From Rhododendron vialii (taxonomy: Eukaryota; Streptophyta; Magnoliopsida; Ericales; Ericaceae), in NCBI RefSeq assembly GCF_030253575.1, contig NC_080557.1, positions 40,221,001 through 40,285,000 on the forward strand: a DNA stretch of 64,000 nt, written 5' to 3'. The notes beneath the pieces were generated by a model. The model made no database searches. It saw only the letters and a program-made list of their open reading frames with translations, and was not told the origin of the DNA. Both the position numbers and the translations under genes were made by a program. Below, piece by piece: positions 35,220-53,477 of this stretch. How positions within the stretch are numbered: the first letter of the stretch is position 1; each line of letters starts with the position of its first letter.

Positions 35220-36963
35220 AGTTATAGGTGACAAGGTTTTTATTTATTGCCTAACAGTGCAGAAAAAAAAATACTACTTGCCAGGCCATTTGGAGTAGAA
35301 AAGCATGTTTGAAACATTTACATAGCAAATTTTGTTTGGTAACAAATGGTTGTTAGAATTTGCGTTTAACGTTGTGCACAAAATAGGGGTATGAACTGAA
35401 CTGAATTGAATAGTGCTAGAGTATTCGATTCAGTTTCGATGTTTGCCTTGGTTCCTTTTTCCATAATTTTTGCAGATCTCTAAATACTTCTCTAGTTAAT
35501 GATCTGGCAACTTGGTTTTTCACGGCATTGCACAACGTGCATTTGAAACCACGGGTTGTCCAATCCATTCATTGTACTTGTGTGCAGATTATGAATGAAA
35601 TTAAATTGGTCTGCTAGTTGCCACAAAAAAAAAAAAAAAAATCGAATTCATATAACCAACCCTATTGATTACGACTGACTTAAGGCTCTATTTAGTTTGG
35701 TTTGATTGTCGCAAAGTTTTAAATTATAAGATGATCTATTATCATATCCCATCATTTTGATGACAATTGATGTCCTTGAACTATTTTTATTTTTATCAGT
35801 TTTTCTTTTTTACTCAGGCATACAAAATGAAGAAATTGCTCATAAAATTAGGCCCGTAGGCTTACGAAGCCTGATTTTGACGTTCTTGTTTAAAGCTGGA
35901 TGATTCATCATATCCTTCAATCAAATTTCCATTTCATGACAGATTCCAAGTCAAAGATATTCTCTTTACCCCTGCTCAAATTGAATCCAAGATTTAGATA
36001 ATAAAATGGGAAAAAAGGGACGGTTGGAGGATGTCATTGATTGGTATATGGTGATAAGTTTAATTTCTTGCTTATTCGAAATTAGGCTGATAAATAACCT
36101 GAATCAATCCAGTAATATATTTGCTTGGTTTGAAAACACAATAATGAAACAAATTTTCACACTTAACTTTTTTATTGGGCGAATTGATTTCAAACGAGAT
36201 TTAGTCGATTATGTCACGAGTAAATTTAGAGAAATTTGATTTTTTTTTTTTTGGCTATCATAAACTGAACAAACTAGTAGCTTATTCGAGATTGATTTTT
36301 TCTTGATAACTCAGGTGTTTGGACCCTGTTTTCAATGTTTTCAAATGGGACCTACGATTTTCTTGTATGAATTTCGCCCATAAGTAGAGTTGGCTATGAG
36401 CTAAAGCTCGTGCGGCCACTTTTAAGTTTCCAAATTTTTTTGAAAGCTTATTACTTTGAAAGCTTATTACCCCCTACTTCAAATTATTACTTTCTTTTCT
36501 ATCTTCTTTCTCTGATCATTATTCTCATTTCTCTATTTATCTCTCTCAACTCATTACCCCTATCTCCAATTATTATCATAATTTCTGTCTACACTCATTA
36601 ACCAAAAATCAAACTCAAAAATTTTCAAAACACCTAGAAAGCCAACACAACAAGATATAATTGCCCAATTTAGAATTCACGAGGGCCCAAAACTAGCAGA
36701 GAGAGGAGGGGTTCGCCTCCAGTCCAGTCCCGTCCCTCTAGTATTCTACTTAGCTCGTGTTTTGTGGGCCTATTTTGGGCTCATGTCGATAATTGTAACT
36801 GTTCATCATGTAGATCTTGTCAGGACAAGCCACCATACTAAACAAGTCCATGGGATATGCATGGACACCTGATTGATACACATTTATTTGATAAAAAATG
36901 GTGTTGGGCACACTGGATATAAACCTGGAAGCAAGTTTATATATTCTGATCATATTAATATAC
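35220..36963. other. 3' flank of the acyltransferase and intergenic DNA
   Basis: Likely 3' untranslated region to about 35620, where an 18-base A-run follows AATGAAATTAAATTGG. After that AT-rich sequence with no gene. About 36700-36830 resembles one arm of the fold-back element at 8186-8611. Confidence 0.4.
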
Positions 36964-37756
36964 GGAAAATTTTAAAATATTCCCAGCTTTTACTCTAAAT
37001 TTTAATTAGACTCCCAATCTTTAAAAAAAAAAATCAATTTTACTCTCAACGTCATCTTCTGTTAATCAAAACGCCCCCTTTTCGTCCGAATGACTAACGG
37101 ATTTCATTAAAGGCTCCGTTAAATAGCATCCCAATTGAATTTTTATGATTCGAGCCGCTCAATGTGATCAGAATGTGATTTTAAGAGTATCCGCGTAAAA
37201 TTAGCAAAAAAATGACCGGGAAGGGCTTCATCTGAACAGTTCAATAAAAACCTACTCAAATGAAGCCCTTCCCGGTCATTTATTTTTTTGTTAATTTCTC
37301 ATAGTACCCTTAAAATCACATTCTAATCACATTGAGCGGCTTGGATCATCGAAATTCGATCAGAAAAGGGAATGTGCTGATTGAAGCAAAATCCGGATGT
37401 CTTGACTTGAACAAAATCAGGATTAGTCCGCCCCTCCTCTTTCTCGATCGAATTTCAATAATCTAAGTCGCTCAATGTGTTTAGAACGTGATTTTAAGGG
37501 TACTACACAAGAAATCAGAAAAAAAAAAAAAAGAAAAGTCCGGAAATGGCTTCATCGGAACAATTTTTTATTCGGATCATCAAAATTCGATTGGATGCTA
37601 TTTAAAGGAGCCTTTAACGAAATCTATTAGTCATTCGGACGGAAGAGGGCATTTTGATTAATGAAAGATAACGTTTGGAGTAAAATTGATTTTTTTAAAA
37701 GATTGGGAGTCTAATTAAAATTTAGAGCAAAGGTTGGGGGTGTTTTGAAAAGTTTC
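36964..37756. mobile_element. Large fold-back element with nested hairpins
   Basis: The outer arms are inverted copies: GCTTTTACTCTAAATTTTAA continuing to TTAGACTCCCAATCTTT on the left, its inverse at 37695-37740. Shared inner blocks (TGACTAACGGATTTCATTAA, GGCTCCGTTAAATAGCATCC) also occur inverted on the right. Within the left half lies a tight hairpin: AATGACCGGGAAGGGCTTCA at 37211-37230 against its exact inverse at 37261-37280. A third degenerate copy of that motif lies near 37540. Noncoding, ~793 bp; class uncertain. Confidence 0.75.
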
Positions 37757-37959
37757 CTAAACTATATCCGATGGACTTGATTTTTGTTGTGGTCGCTCAA
37801 ATTAACGAAATCTACGTTATACGGAGTAAACGGTTCCGATTAGTGACGCAGATCCGAAATGGGCTCACAGAACCCGAACTGAACAGTAGAGTGGAGCGAA
37901 GGGACTGGAATGGAGGCGAACACGAGAGGGGACCTACCATACGGATGAAAAAAATAAAT

Positions 37960-38088
37960 AAACCTTCCATCTCTCCCTCCCTCTCTCAGCCGATTCGAGC
38001 GTTGGGAACCCTAAAAATTCGTTCTTTCGGAGGTCAGAAAGACGAGCTTCGATTTTTAACAACTCTCACCGTTTCTGGGGTTTCAAAG
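37960..38088 (+). promoter_or_regulatory. Probable 5' leader exon of PAPS1
   Basis: A C/T-rich block (CTCTCCCTCCCTCTCTC) followed by AACCCTAAAAATTCG, a telo-box-like motif common near plant housekeeping starts, and a segment ending GGTTTCAAAG followed by gtaaga, a good splice donor. The acceptor before the ATG at 38903 is not certain; TTTGCTAG at 38839-38846 is one candidate. Confidence 0.5.
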
Positions 38089-38811
38089 GTAAGATTTTCC
38101 ATTGGTTTATTCTTTAGCAGGATCATCTTAGCCACTGATAGTAGACGATAACCTAGATTTTCTTTTGAAATTCCGTTCAGGCGTAAATAAGGTGAATTTT
38201 GATGGTCGGGCTGTCAATTAAGCTCCGGATTGATTTGTTCGGTTTGGTGATTCGAGGCCTTTCATGTCCATCCTTTCTCACTTCGGTTGAATCAGTGTGT
38301 ATATATAGCTGTATATATTTGTATGTTCTTTTGGGTAAAGAGTAACTTCTTCAAGCAAGCCATTTTGCATATCAATTTTCATGTATAAATATTAAATTTA
38401 ATTTTCAGTATCTGTAAGTTATTTCTATGGTCATTTGTACCATTTACTTGCTACACATTGTACCTGTATTTTGATAAAACAAGCAAAATCTTCTGATCAT
38501 GGTATTTTTCCTCAGAACAATCTAAGCTTCCTTTGCATGTCTATTTTTGACAAGGGAGGAGAGGTTTACATGTCTATTCTTTTTGTCTTCAAATCTCGCA
38601 AGCCGGTTTAATTACCTAATTAGCAGCATTCGAAATGTCTCGTGCTATATATTGGTTCAACTCTTCGGTGTATTTTGAACTTATAAAAGTCCTATTTTTT
38701 TTTAAACTTTAATGTCCAGGCCAGTTTATACACACCATGTCTAGTCTTTCAGGACTGATCCCACTATCCATTACTAGAAGTTGAGGCAAAGCCCAAAATA
38801 GTTTTGTAGTA

Positions 38812-38846
38812 AATTATCACGTGCATCGCACGTGCACCTTTGCTAG
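38812..38846 (+). mobile_element. Helitron-like 3' terminus
   Basis: A palindrome CACGTGCATCGCACGTG is followed about ten bases later by CTAG and then T, the arrangement of a Helitron 3' end (hairpin, CTRR, insertion before T). A 5' end starting TC is not certain; one candidate lies about 80 bp upstream. It falls 57 bp before the PAPS1 ATG and would supply the AG acceptor. Confidence 0.4.
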
Positions 38847-38902
38847 TAAAGTAAAAGAACAAAAGAAAAAAGAAAAAAGAAAAGGAGAAGGAGAAAGAAA
38901 TT

Positions 38903-45678
<6,776 letters not shown>

Positions 45679-46303
45679 TTGGACGTGTTTTGTATTTCTC
45701 ACGAACGTGATCTTCTGTTAAGATAATCTGTGTCCGTGTTCTCATATGTACTTCCAACAGAATGATAGGTTCTCCATTCACATTGTAAATACTGGGGGTG
45801 CATTGGGAACGTGGGACAGACTTTTGCTACAGAGAATCTTGATTGTTATTCTGAAGAATGTTTCTCGGTCTAGCGAGCCATAATCAACAGAGAATCTTGA
45901 CCGTTTTTCTGAAGAATGGTTCTCGGTCTAGCGAGCCATAATCATGTAACTGGAATTTCCTAGTCCCCTACATGAACACTGAAGATATATGGAAGGGAGC
46001 TGTTCACTGTTGTACTCTGCTTTTATGGTTCAGTAACTCTGATACACAGCAGTTGTATTAACAATAAGTTGAATAATGAATTGAATGAATTCAAACTACC
46101 ATTGCAGCTTTCAATTGTTTGCTTGGATATTAGAAACGGGTGAACCAGTTTCTCACATTGGGTGTCTCAGTATTCACATTAAAAAAATAAACTGCTTTCA
46201 ATTCATTTTCTTTGGACCCTAGATTACTCGAGAAAAAAAAGAAAATATAACGAGAACGAATACATAAACCAAATAGTATATTCTTTGATATTTATGTACA
46301 TCA
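45679..46303. other. 3' flank of PAPS1
   Basis: Probable 3' untranslated region and short intergenic DNA up to the Harbinger element. It contains a 59-bp tandem duplication. Confidence 0.5.
45829..45946. repeat. 59-bp tandem duplication in the PAPS1 3' flank
   Basis: ACAGAGAATCTTGA through TCTCGGTCTAGCGAGCCATA then ATCA is present twice, starting at 45829 and 45888, with about four differences. Confidence 0.85.
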
Positions 46304-46566
46304 GGGCCTGTTTGGAAGCAGAATTGTGAAGGGGGATTATGATATCCCCCCTCCTAATACGTGGGGCCACGTATATGGCGTGGTTTGGGAAGCTGAATAC
46401 CAGGGTGGATATCTTTACACAGTCCTTCGGTAATCCCTCCCAATACAGCCTGAGGGGGGCTTGGAGATAGCTAGGGTTTGAGCAAGCCATCTCGAATCCG
46501 CCCTAATCCCCCCATCATTCGGACCATCTTACCCCTTCTAATCCCCCTTACCCATCCCCACGCATC

Positions 46567-47050
46567 ATTTCTGCCGCACTCTTGTCGGTCTCTTCTTGTT
46601 CGAAAAGAGAAAAGGCCTCGAAGAGGTTTCTGGCGATTTGGTGCTTTTGGTCGATTTAGTTCGATTCACTCCAGGTATGAACAACATTCTTCGATTTGTT
46701 ACTGTTTTTGTGCATTTCTGTGTTCGATTTTGTGTTGATTTATCATTCCAGCAGTGTATTTGTTCGATTTGATCTGTGGGTTTTGTGGGTGTGGACTCCA
46801 GGTACCATTTCTCTGTCTCTACTCTTCTTGGTCTGTGGTTGTTGGAACGAGAAGAAAGGCTGGAAGAGTTTTGTGGCGATTTGGTGCTTTGGTCGATTTC
46901 AGTTGGATTCACTCAGGTATGAACAGGAGTCTTCTATTTTGAACTGGTTCTGTTGTTTTTTAGGTTCGATTTGGAGGCCATTTTTTATTCCGGCAGAGTT
47001 TGGGTTCGATTTGGTTTGTGGGTTATGTGGGTTTGAACTGTTCGAAGCTG
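46567..47050 (+). repeat. Two-copy leader duplication, about 242 bp, in the Harbinger element
   Basis: Both copies run from a TCTTCTTG start through TGGCGATTTGGTGCTTT, GGTCGATTT and GATTCACT to CAGGTATGAACA, then a second block TTCGATTTG with GTGGGTT. Copy starts are about 46580 and 46822. In each, CAG followed by gtatga looks like a splice donor (46674 and 46917), so this may be a duplicated 5' leader exon of the transposase gene. Confidence 0.65.
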
Positions 47051-48064
47051 TCCGATGTAGGATGGTCCGAAGCTATGGGCGTGATATTGTCTGTTCATAA
47101 ATTTGTTTTTACATTCGCTTGTTTATAGACATGTTAAAAAGTATTGAAAAGTTAAAAATGATATATACGGCTATAAATATGCCCAGATTGAAGTATTCGA
47201 TTTATGTATGTATCTTAAACGATTTACGTTGGACTCGCACAAGTCAAATGGCTCTGGATTGTATATGAACATTTATATATGTGGCCGACGGATTTTGTGG
47301 AATTACAATATATATTATGAAAGAGAAATTAGTAAATCCACCAACACTTTCTGACTATTCTTAAATATGACTGAAAAAAAGAATATGGCGAATTTGGGTA
47401 TTTCAAAGTCGTGGCTTCACATTATATTGATTCCTTCTTCTAGACAAAGGCAAGAAAGGAAAATAATAAATTATGATAGGTGTGTAGCTCCTTCGATGCA
47501 TGTTCTCCCACCACAAGGATATATAAAAATTATTGCTGTATATTTTTCTTATATGGAATGAATTGCACAACACTACATTAATATTATAAATACCCACCAA
47601 TCTCTTAATTGATTAAGTGTTCGTTTTGGTTTTGTGGTTTTGTGGGTTCTATGGACGAAAATCCATGGATTTGTTGTTGTGGATTGTTTTGTTGGTGAAT
47701 AATATGTCGTAACCCATAAAGTTGGGTTGGAGAACACAGTTTGATGATTTTTTTGTCATCTAAAATATGGCAAAAGAGGTCTGGTGTAGGATAATGGTAA
47801 ATAGGTACGATAAAACATATGATGAGTATGAAGTTTAAATTAAAACAAAGTAAGTAGATGAGTATGAGTTTGGAATTTGTATATGTGTATATATCCATTG
47901 AATTGTGTTCATTATTGGTGAATAATATGAAACCTTACCTAAAAACCCAAACCCTAATGATATGGATTTGATTTTTTATGAATAGTTAGGGTTCATCATT
48001 GTTAGTTAAGATTTAAAGATTAGGTTTTCATAAAAAACCCTAAATCTTGTAAGGTTTTTGTAGA
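47051..48064. other. Leader or intron of the transposase gene
   Basis: AT-rich, no coding frame of note. Probably the intron between the leader exon(s) and the transposase ATG at 48065. ORFs here have no family pattern. Confidence 0.4.
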
Positions 48065-49480
48065 ATGGCAAGATTAAATAGGAAACAAAAAAGGAAAAGA
48101 GAAGAGCAAGAGGGATTGATGGCATTACAGGCCTTTATGAACGCTGTCATTGGTGTTTTTCGTTTGTACTTGTTCATCACGTCCACGTTTCGCCCTCGTC
48201 GTCCGGAGTTGTCTCCGAATCCAGACTTTTACCAGACGCACGTAAACAACATCAATAGGCTTGTAAGGGGTAGTGACGCGGACTGCCATGAACAGTTGAG
48301 GGTGAATAGACAAACTTTTATGAGATTGTGTTGTTTAGTCCGAGGTGTTGGGTTAACCGACTCACGCAACGTATGTCTCGAGGAGAGGGTAGCAATATTC
48401 TTGTGGGTCCTCGGTCACCATACGAAGCAGAGGCGTACAAAATTTGAATTCTATAGGTCTACTGAGACAATAAGTAGGCATTTCAATGCTGTACTCCAAG
48501 CTGTCTTGCGCCTTCACCGAATGCTCCTAGAGACGCCCAACCTTGTACCTGCTAACTACGAAGACAATAGGTGGAATTGGTTTCAGGTATAGTCCTTTTG
48601 AATTGTTCATATGTCATCCATTGTCAAGCTTTCCTCTTTTACTTCCACATATTCACTTACGTTAATACTCTTGTCCACTTTTGTTAGAATTGTCTTGGGG
48701 CCTTGGATGGGACGTACGTGCCAGTAAATCCCCCGGCCGCGGATAGGCCACGATATAGGTCGAGGAAGGGTGATATTGCTACTAATGTCTTAGGTGTTTG
48801 TACCCGGGACCTTAAATTTGTCTATGTATTGTCTGGTTGGGAAGGATCGGCCACAGACTCTAGAATCCTTGGAAATGCCATGGAAAGACCCCACGGTCTT
48901 AGAGTTCCCCGTGGTATGTTTCATATCCTAAGTTGTAGTTTACTTTGACTCCATTAAAGTTATCCACCCATCAATGTGTTGTCTTCCATTCGTTACAGGA
49001 CAATATTACCTTGTTGATGCCGGCTACACCAATGGCAACGGTTTTTTAGCACCATACCGTGGACAGCGATATCACATTAACATTTGGAGGCAAGGTCACA
49101 TGCCAATAAGCAAAGAGGAGTTCTTCAACATGAAACACTCTGCCGCTAGGAATGTCATTGAGAGAAGCTTCGGGGTTCTCAAGATGCGGTTTGCAATTTT
49201 GAGATCTCCCTCGTATTACCCTATAAGGACTCAATGTCGTATCGTGTCAGCATGTTGTCTGCTTCATAACCTAATTAAGAGAGAGATGCCGAACGATCCC
49301 ATTGAACACGAGTACACTGCGTGGGAACAAGCACATGTGAACGATGTCCCTGTTGATGATAACATTGTTAACGTTGAGAGTTCCAATGAGTGGACTGCGG
49401 GGAGGGATGCTCTAGCGGCGGCCATGTATAACCATTGGTTAGCCAATGGTGGGGGACAAGTGGAGGGCATCCTTCCTTGA
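48065..49480 (+). CDS. Harbinger (DDE_Tnp_4) transposase
   Basis: Exons 48065-48586, 48688-48913 and 48999-49480 join to 409 residues with GT-AG introns and no internal stop. It cuts and joins the element's ends. The N-terminal half has a basic start ([10 protein letters not shown]) and a helical DNA-binding part ([42 protein letters not shown]). The RNase H-like core has GALDGTYV (Asp181), a conserved Asp231 in [16 protein letters not shown] (Asp256) and [11 protein letters not shown] (Glu304); Asp256 to Glu304 spacing of 47 residues matches the family. The conserved CLLHNLI follows. Start at 48065 gives the expected length; the gene is followed at 175 bp by its SANT partner on the same strand. 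Confidence 0.92.
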
Positions 49481-49655
49481 TTATATTTTCGTTTTGTGGT
49501 GTACAACATTGTAATTCTAATAATTCGAACTTGTTCGAAACTTATATTTGTGAACAACTTGTAACGTACTATTGAATTTGCCGGTATTTTTCATAACGTA
49601 ATGTTTAAGGTCGTACTATTACAATTGTTGGCCACTTTTAAATGCATTTGCAGCT

Positions 49656-50741
49656 ATGGCTACTAACGATGTGGAAGTAGTGGAAGTGGAAAGGCCTACA
49701 AAGCAAAAACGTAGGACTTGGAGGAAAAGGGAGGAGGATGCACTAATGAAGTGCATGCTCAATGAAGCAGCACAGAAGTGGAAGGCCGATAATGGCTTCA
49801 AAACGGGTTACTTCACCCATTTGGAGAAGGAGTTAGAGAAAGTGCTCCCGGGTTGCAACCTTAAGGCAAACCCCCACATTGACTCTAAGGTGAGGTATTG
49901 GAAATGCGTATGGGCTAGAATTGTAGACATTACAAACCTAAGTGGTTACGGGTGGGATGCGGTCAACAAACGCATCGACGTGGACCAAGTTGTATGGGAT
50001 GCGTATGAAAAGGTAAGTCCCCATCTTGAATTCCAATGCTTTAAATTGAATATTAAGGCATGAGAATTCGTAGTAAATTTTTAAATGGTTGTGTAGGCCT
50101 ATCCTAAAAAGGCCCAAGGCTTGTATGGGAAGTCTTTCCCGTACTTTGAAGATTGGCAAACCATATTTGGCAAGGATAGGGCTACGGGGGCAGCCGCCGA
50201 AGATTATGACGAAATGGCGCGGCCGGATATTCCCAATGAAAGTGTGGAGCCACACAACTCTACTGACTTTTACGATGCCCTATTCGATAACTACGATCAA
50301 CATCTCCCCAATACTCCTACAACTCCCGTAACTCCTACAACTCCCGTAACTCCCACACCTCATTCGTCACTCCCCACGTCCACTCCCCATGGGTCAATGC
50401 CGGCGGCCAATGCTGGAGTCCCAAACAAGAGAAAGAGGACAAGAATGGGTGATGCAGAGTTGTCCATCCATGCGAGCATGGACAATTTCTTCAAGTCAAG
50501 TAGTACCTATATGGAGAAGATGGCCAATTCGTTTGGCTATGACAAAGAGTTATCCGCCCGACGCACGATGGTGAAAGATGAGTTATCGAAGCTTGATATC
50601 ACCTTGACAGAGAAGTTCAAGCTAAGTGCAGTAATCGTGCAAGCGGAAGAGAGGGTGGATGACTTCTATGGGACTAAGCCCGAGGAGAGGCAAGCTTTTG
50701 TGGAGGCCATCCTTGCCGGTGAAGTGTATGGTCCCATCTAG
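49656..50741 (+). CDS. Myb/SANT-like DNA-binding protein, Harbinger ORF1 partner
   Basis: Exons 49656-50012 and 50097-50741 give 333 residues, uninterrupted. Residues about 20-120 are a Myb/SANT-like trihelix domain (RRTWRKREEDALMKCMLNEA, then KVRYWKCVWARIVDI and GYGWDAVNKRIDV), with the exon junction before AYPKKAQGLYGKSFPYFEDW, the typical place in this family. Then a Thr/Pro repeat region (TPTTPVTPTTPVTP), a nuclear signal KRKRTR, and a helical C-terminal part. In Harbinger elements this protein brings the transposase into the nucleus and to the ends; that role is inferred here from its place beside the transposase. Confidence 0.88.
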
Positions 50742-51080
50742 TGGCATTGAGGAATGAATGCCTTTTTGAAGTGGCTAAAGTACCATTATAAGCAAGAATG
50801 GTACTTTACCCACTTTTTTTGTAGTGGCATAATTAGGAAGCCTTTTGTTAATCCCTAATGAACATTTGCTGCCTTTTGTAATGTAATATGGTACATGTGG
50901 ATGCATAGTTTTTGCTAATATTTGGGAATGTATTATGAAGTATATATATGAACTAATGCACTTTGATCTTAAACTTGGCAATTTTGTACATTTGATGCAT
51001 ACATTTTGTTAATATTTGGGGATTGTAATATGAAGTTTGTTTGCATGACAGGTTGTTTGCAACTAAAGTGAGTCTTACTA

Positions 51081-51187
51081 GGGCAATGATGAAGCGATTA
51101 ATTCTTATTTAAGGTAGATACCGTGGCGGGGTAACGGTAGTTGCAGCCATTGAGTTCCCTAATGATGGAATTATATTGTCGGAGCCC
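51081..51187 (+). ncRNA. C/D-box-like RNA unit 1
   Basis: GGGC stem strand, C box AATGATGA at the start, internal GTGGCGGGGTAAC and GTTGCAGCCAT, and a weakened end CGGAGCCC where other units have CTGAGCCC. Diverged member. A 25-nt mini unit follows 6 bp later. Confidence 0.45.
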
Positions 51188-51193
51188 ATTGAA

Positions 51194-51218
51194 GGCTATG
51201 ATGAAATTTTTCTGAGCC
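51194..51218 (+). ncRNA. Mini C/D hairpin 1
   Basis: GGCT, C box ATGATGA, seven bases, D box CTGA, GCC. Stem plus facing C and D boxes would form a kink-turn with a small loop. Confidence 0.35.
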
Positions 51219-51351
51219 GCTGTCCACTTACTGGTAGCTTTGTGGAGCATGTGCAGAGTGTGTGTGTCTGTGTGATTAGGTGCAGTTCAACTGTCATAAA
51301 AATCCTACCTAAACTGATGATCCATGGCAATGATGAATCAATCCATTAATA

Positions 51352-51461
51352 GGGCAATGATGACAAAATACATTAGTTGTGATTAACGTAGAAACATTGG
51401 CGGGGTAACAAATGTTGCAGCCATGACTACCCTTGTGATAACAAATATATGATCTGAGCCC
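51352..51461 (+). ncRNA. C/D-box-like RNA unit 2
   Basis: GGGCA then ATGATGA (C box), middle TTGGCGGGGTAAC with GTTGCAGCCAT, and ATGAT CTGA GCCC at the end (D box plus stem strand). GGGC/GCCC pair at the ends. About 110 nt. Confidence 0.5.
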
Positions 51462-51679
51462 TGTCATAACTCCAATGCAGTGCATGAATCAATGCAGTTA
51501 AGTAAATGGCAATGAAGGAATTTTGAACTGTTGGTTTCTATAGTGCTTATTGTAATTGCATAGAACATGAGGTGTACGAAAATGTGATGGTTCTGTTCAG
51601 TAGCAGGTTCAGTTTTGGCCATATTGTTTCTGTTCTCAACTGTGGGAAGCAATTTTGTGCAGTTTTGGTACCCCTAATA

Positions 51680-51787
51680 GGGCAATGATGACAAAATTAG
51701 AATTTAAATTAATGTAGTGCCTTGGCGGGCCAACTTTTTGTTGCAGTCATGCATACCCTTGTGAATAAAAATACATGATCTGAGCCC
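51680..51787 (+). ncRNA. C/D-box-like RNA unit 3
   Basis: GGGCA ATGATGA ... CTGA GCCC, 108 nt. Between: CTTGGCGGGCCAAC, T-loop, GTTGCAGTCATGC, forming an internal hairpin GCCAAC/GTTGC. Near-duplicate of unit 5. Confidence 0.55.
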
Positions 51788-52072
51788 TACCAGTCCAGTT
51801 TTCAGCTTTGTCCAATGCTGTCTCCAAAATGCAGTGTCCTCGGCGTGTCCCCCATGTGTCCCCTATAAATAAATAATTATTATGAATTAAAATACCACGT
51901 AGCGTGTCGAATACGTATTTGGGCGTGTCCCCATGTCCAATACGTGTTTGGTGTCTATGTTCTGTTCAGTTTCTTTTGGTTTCTGCAGTGGTGTTTGTAA
52001 TGGCATAGAACTGGGTCATTTGGCCTATGATGATACTTCTATGTGCCTCTGAATCAATCCTGATAAGTAAAT

Positions 52073-52097
52073 GGCTATGACGAAATTTTGCTGAGCC
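52073..52097 (+). ncRNA. Mini C/D hairpin 2
   Basis: GGCT ATGACGA, seven bases, CTGA GCC, with outer T and A extending the stem. The C box has one change (GACGA for GATGA). Confidence 0.35.
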
Positions 52098-52414
52098 ACC
52101 TGTTACTGACTTCCCAAACGACGCCATATAGCCAGGCCCACGGACTAGAAGGGGGATATCACAATTGAATCTGGGCTGTTTTCTGTTTACAGCAGTTTGA
52201 TGTTCTGCAGTTTAATGTTCTGCACTTTCTGGTTTGTTGCTTGTTGTATATGGATTGTTATAGCTTAATTCTGCAGTTTTGAAGGCTGGACATTAGTACT
52301 GCTCTTTCCTGTTCATCAGAATGGCATGCAGTTTTGTAGTTTTTGGATACTGCAGTTTTGTTCTGTTCTGGTGCAGCTATTTCTTATGTTGTGGTTCTGC
52401 AGTATGGGAGGGGG

Positions 52415-52500
52415 TGTTGTGTGTGTGTGTGTGTGTGTGTGTGTAGCAGGTGCAATGTGTGTGTGTGTGTAGCATGTGCAGAGAGAGAGTGTGTGTGTGT
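52415..52500. repeat. TG microsatellites between RNA units
   Basis: Several TG runs separated by AGCAGGTGCAA and GCATGTGCAGAGAG. Similar TG runs recur at 52868-52940 and 53995-54050, at corresponding places of the segmental duplication. Confidence 0.8.
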
Positions 52501-52585
52501 CCAGTTTTCTGCTCTGTCCAGTTTTAAGCAAGCTGTATCTGTGTTGTCTTCCAGTTTGTTCTTCTATTGTAAGTGGTTCTTCATA

Positions 52586-52694
52586 GGGCAATGATGAAAA
52601 AATGACAATATAACTGAAGGTTGTGGCATGGCGGGGCAACTTTTGGTTGCAGCCATGCGTACCCTCTTGCGTTTCGTAATAATTTACTGAGCCC
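52586..52694 (+). ncRNA. C/D-box-like RNA unit 4
   Basis: GGGCA ATGATGA ... CTGA GCCC, 109 nt. The internal hairpin is the best formed: GGCATGGC-GGGGCAAC-TTTT-GGTTGC-AGCCATGC pairs across. A possible D' box (CTGA) follows the C box at about 40 nt. Near-duplicate of unit 6. Confidence 0.6.
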
Positions 52695-52775
52695 ATTACG
52701 ATTTCTGATCTGTCCACTTGACGAGTTGAAAGGTTTCTGCACTTCACATTATGTTCTGTTCTGGTTTAGTTTAGT

Positions 52776-52783
52776 TATGTTCT

Positions 52784-52817
<34 letters not shown>

Positions 52818-52824
52818 CGGTTCT
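52776..52824. repeat. GGTTCT hexamer repeat
   Basis: About seven tandem copies of GGTTCT, one reading GGTTCC. Confidence 0.85.
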
Positions 52825-53117
52825 GCTGTATTGTTAAGTTCAGGTTATGCAGTATGGGAGGGGATGTTGTGTGTGTGTGTAGCAGGTGCAATGTGTGTGT
52901 GTGTGTGTAGCAGGTGCAGGGGGATTGTGTGTGTGTGTAGCAGGTGCATTTATGTGTAGCAGGTGCATTTATGGTCTCTGTGTGTGGCAATGGCAATGGT
53001 TGAGTTTGGTCTCTGTCTGTGTGGGAGGTTCTGTTTTATAGCAGGTTATGTTTTGGCCATATTCTTTCTGTTCTCAACTGTGGGAAGCAATTTTGTGCAG
53101 TTTTGGTACCCCTAATA

Positions 53118-53225
53118 GGGCAATGATGACAAAATTAGAATGTAAATGAATGTAGTGCTTTGGCGGGGCAACTTTTTGTTGCAGCCATGCATACCCTTGT
53201 GAATAAAAATACATGATCTGAGCCC
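53118..53225 (+). ncRNA. C/D-box-like RNA unit 5
   Basis: GGGCA ATGATGA ... CTGA GCCC, 108 nt, with internal GGCGGGGCAAC, T5 loop, GTTGCAGCC hairpin. Differs from unit 3 at a few sites, two of which restore pairing in the internal hairpin. Confidence 0.6.
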
Positions 53226-53453
53226 TATCACCCCAGTTTTCAGCTGTGTCCAATGGTGTGTCCAAATTGCAGTGTCCTCAACGTGTCCCCTATAAAAGCA
53301 AATAATTATTATTGGATACGCCACATCGCATGTCCAATACGTATTTGGGCGTGTCCCCGCCGTGTCCCCGTGTCCAATACGTGTTTGCTGTGGTGTTTGG
53401 ACATGTTTCAATCACTTAACTGCACTTGCACAATTTCTTTAGCATCACTGGTG

Positions 53454-53477
53454 GGTATGATGACATTGTTCTGAGCC
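53454..53477 (+). ncRNA. Mini C/D hairpin 3
   Basis: GGT ATGATGA, seven bases, CTGA GCC; the stem includes a G-T wobble. Intact C and D boxes. Confidence 0.3.

Noticed and set aside
37771-38151. 126-codon plus-strand ORF before PAPS1
   Set aside because: It runs from the fold-back element edge through the C/T-rich leader into the first intron; no domain, and it crosses a good splice donor.
46478-47100. Plus and minus ORFs in the Harbinger leader
   Set aside because: They sit in the duplicated leader, have no domain, and their lengths follow from its low stop-codon content.
52316-53000. ORFs encoding Cys/Val or Thr/His runs between RNA units
   Set aside because: They are translations of TG/CA microsatellites.
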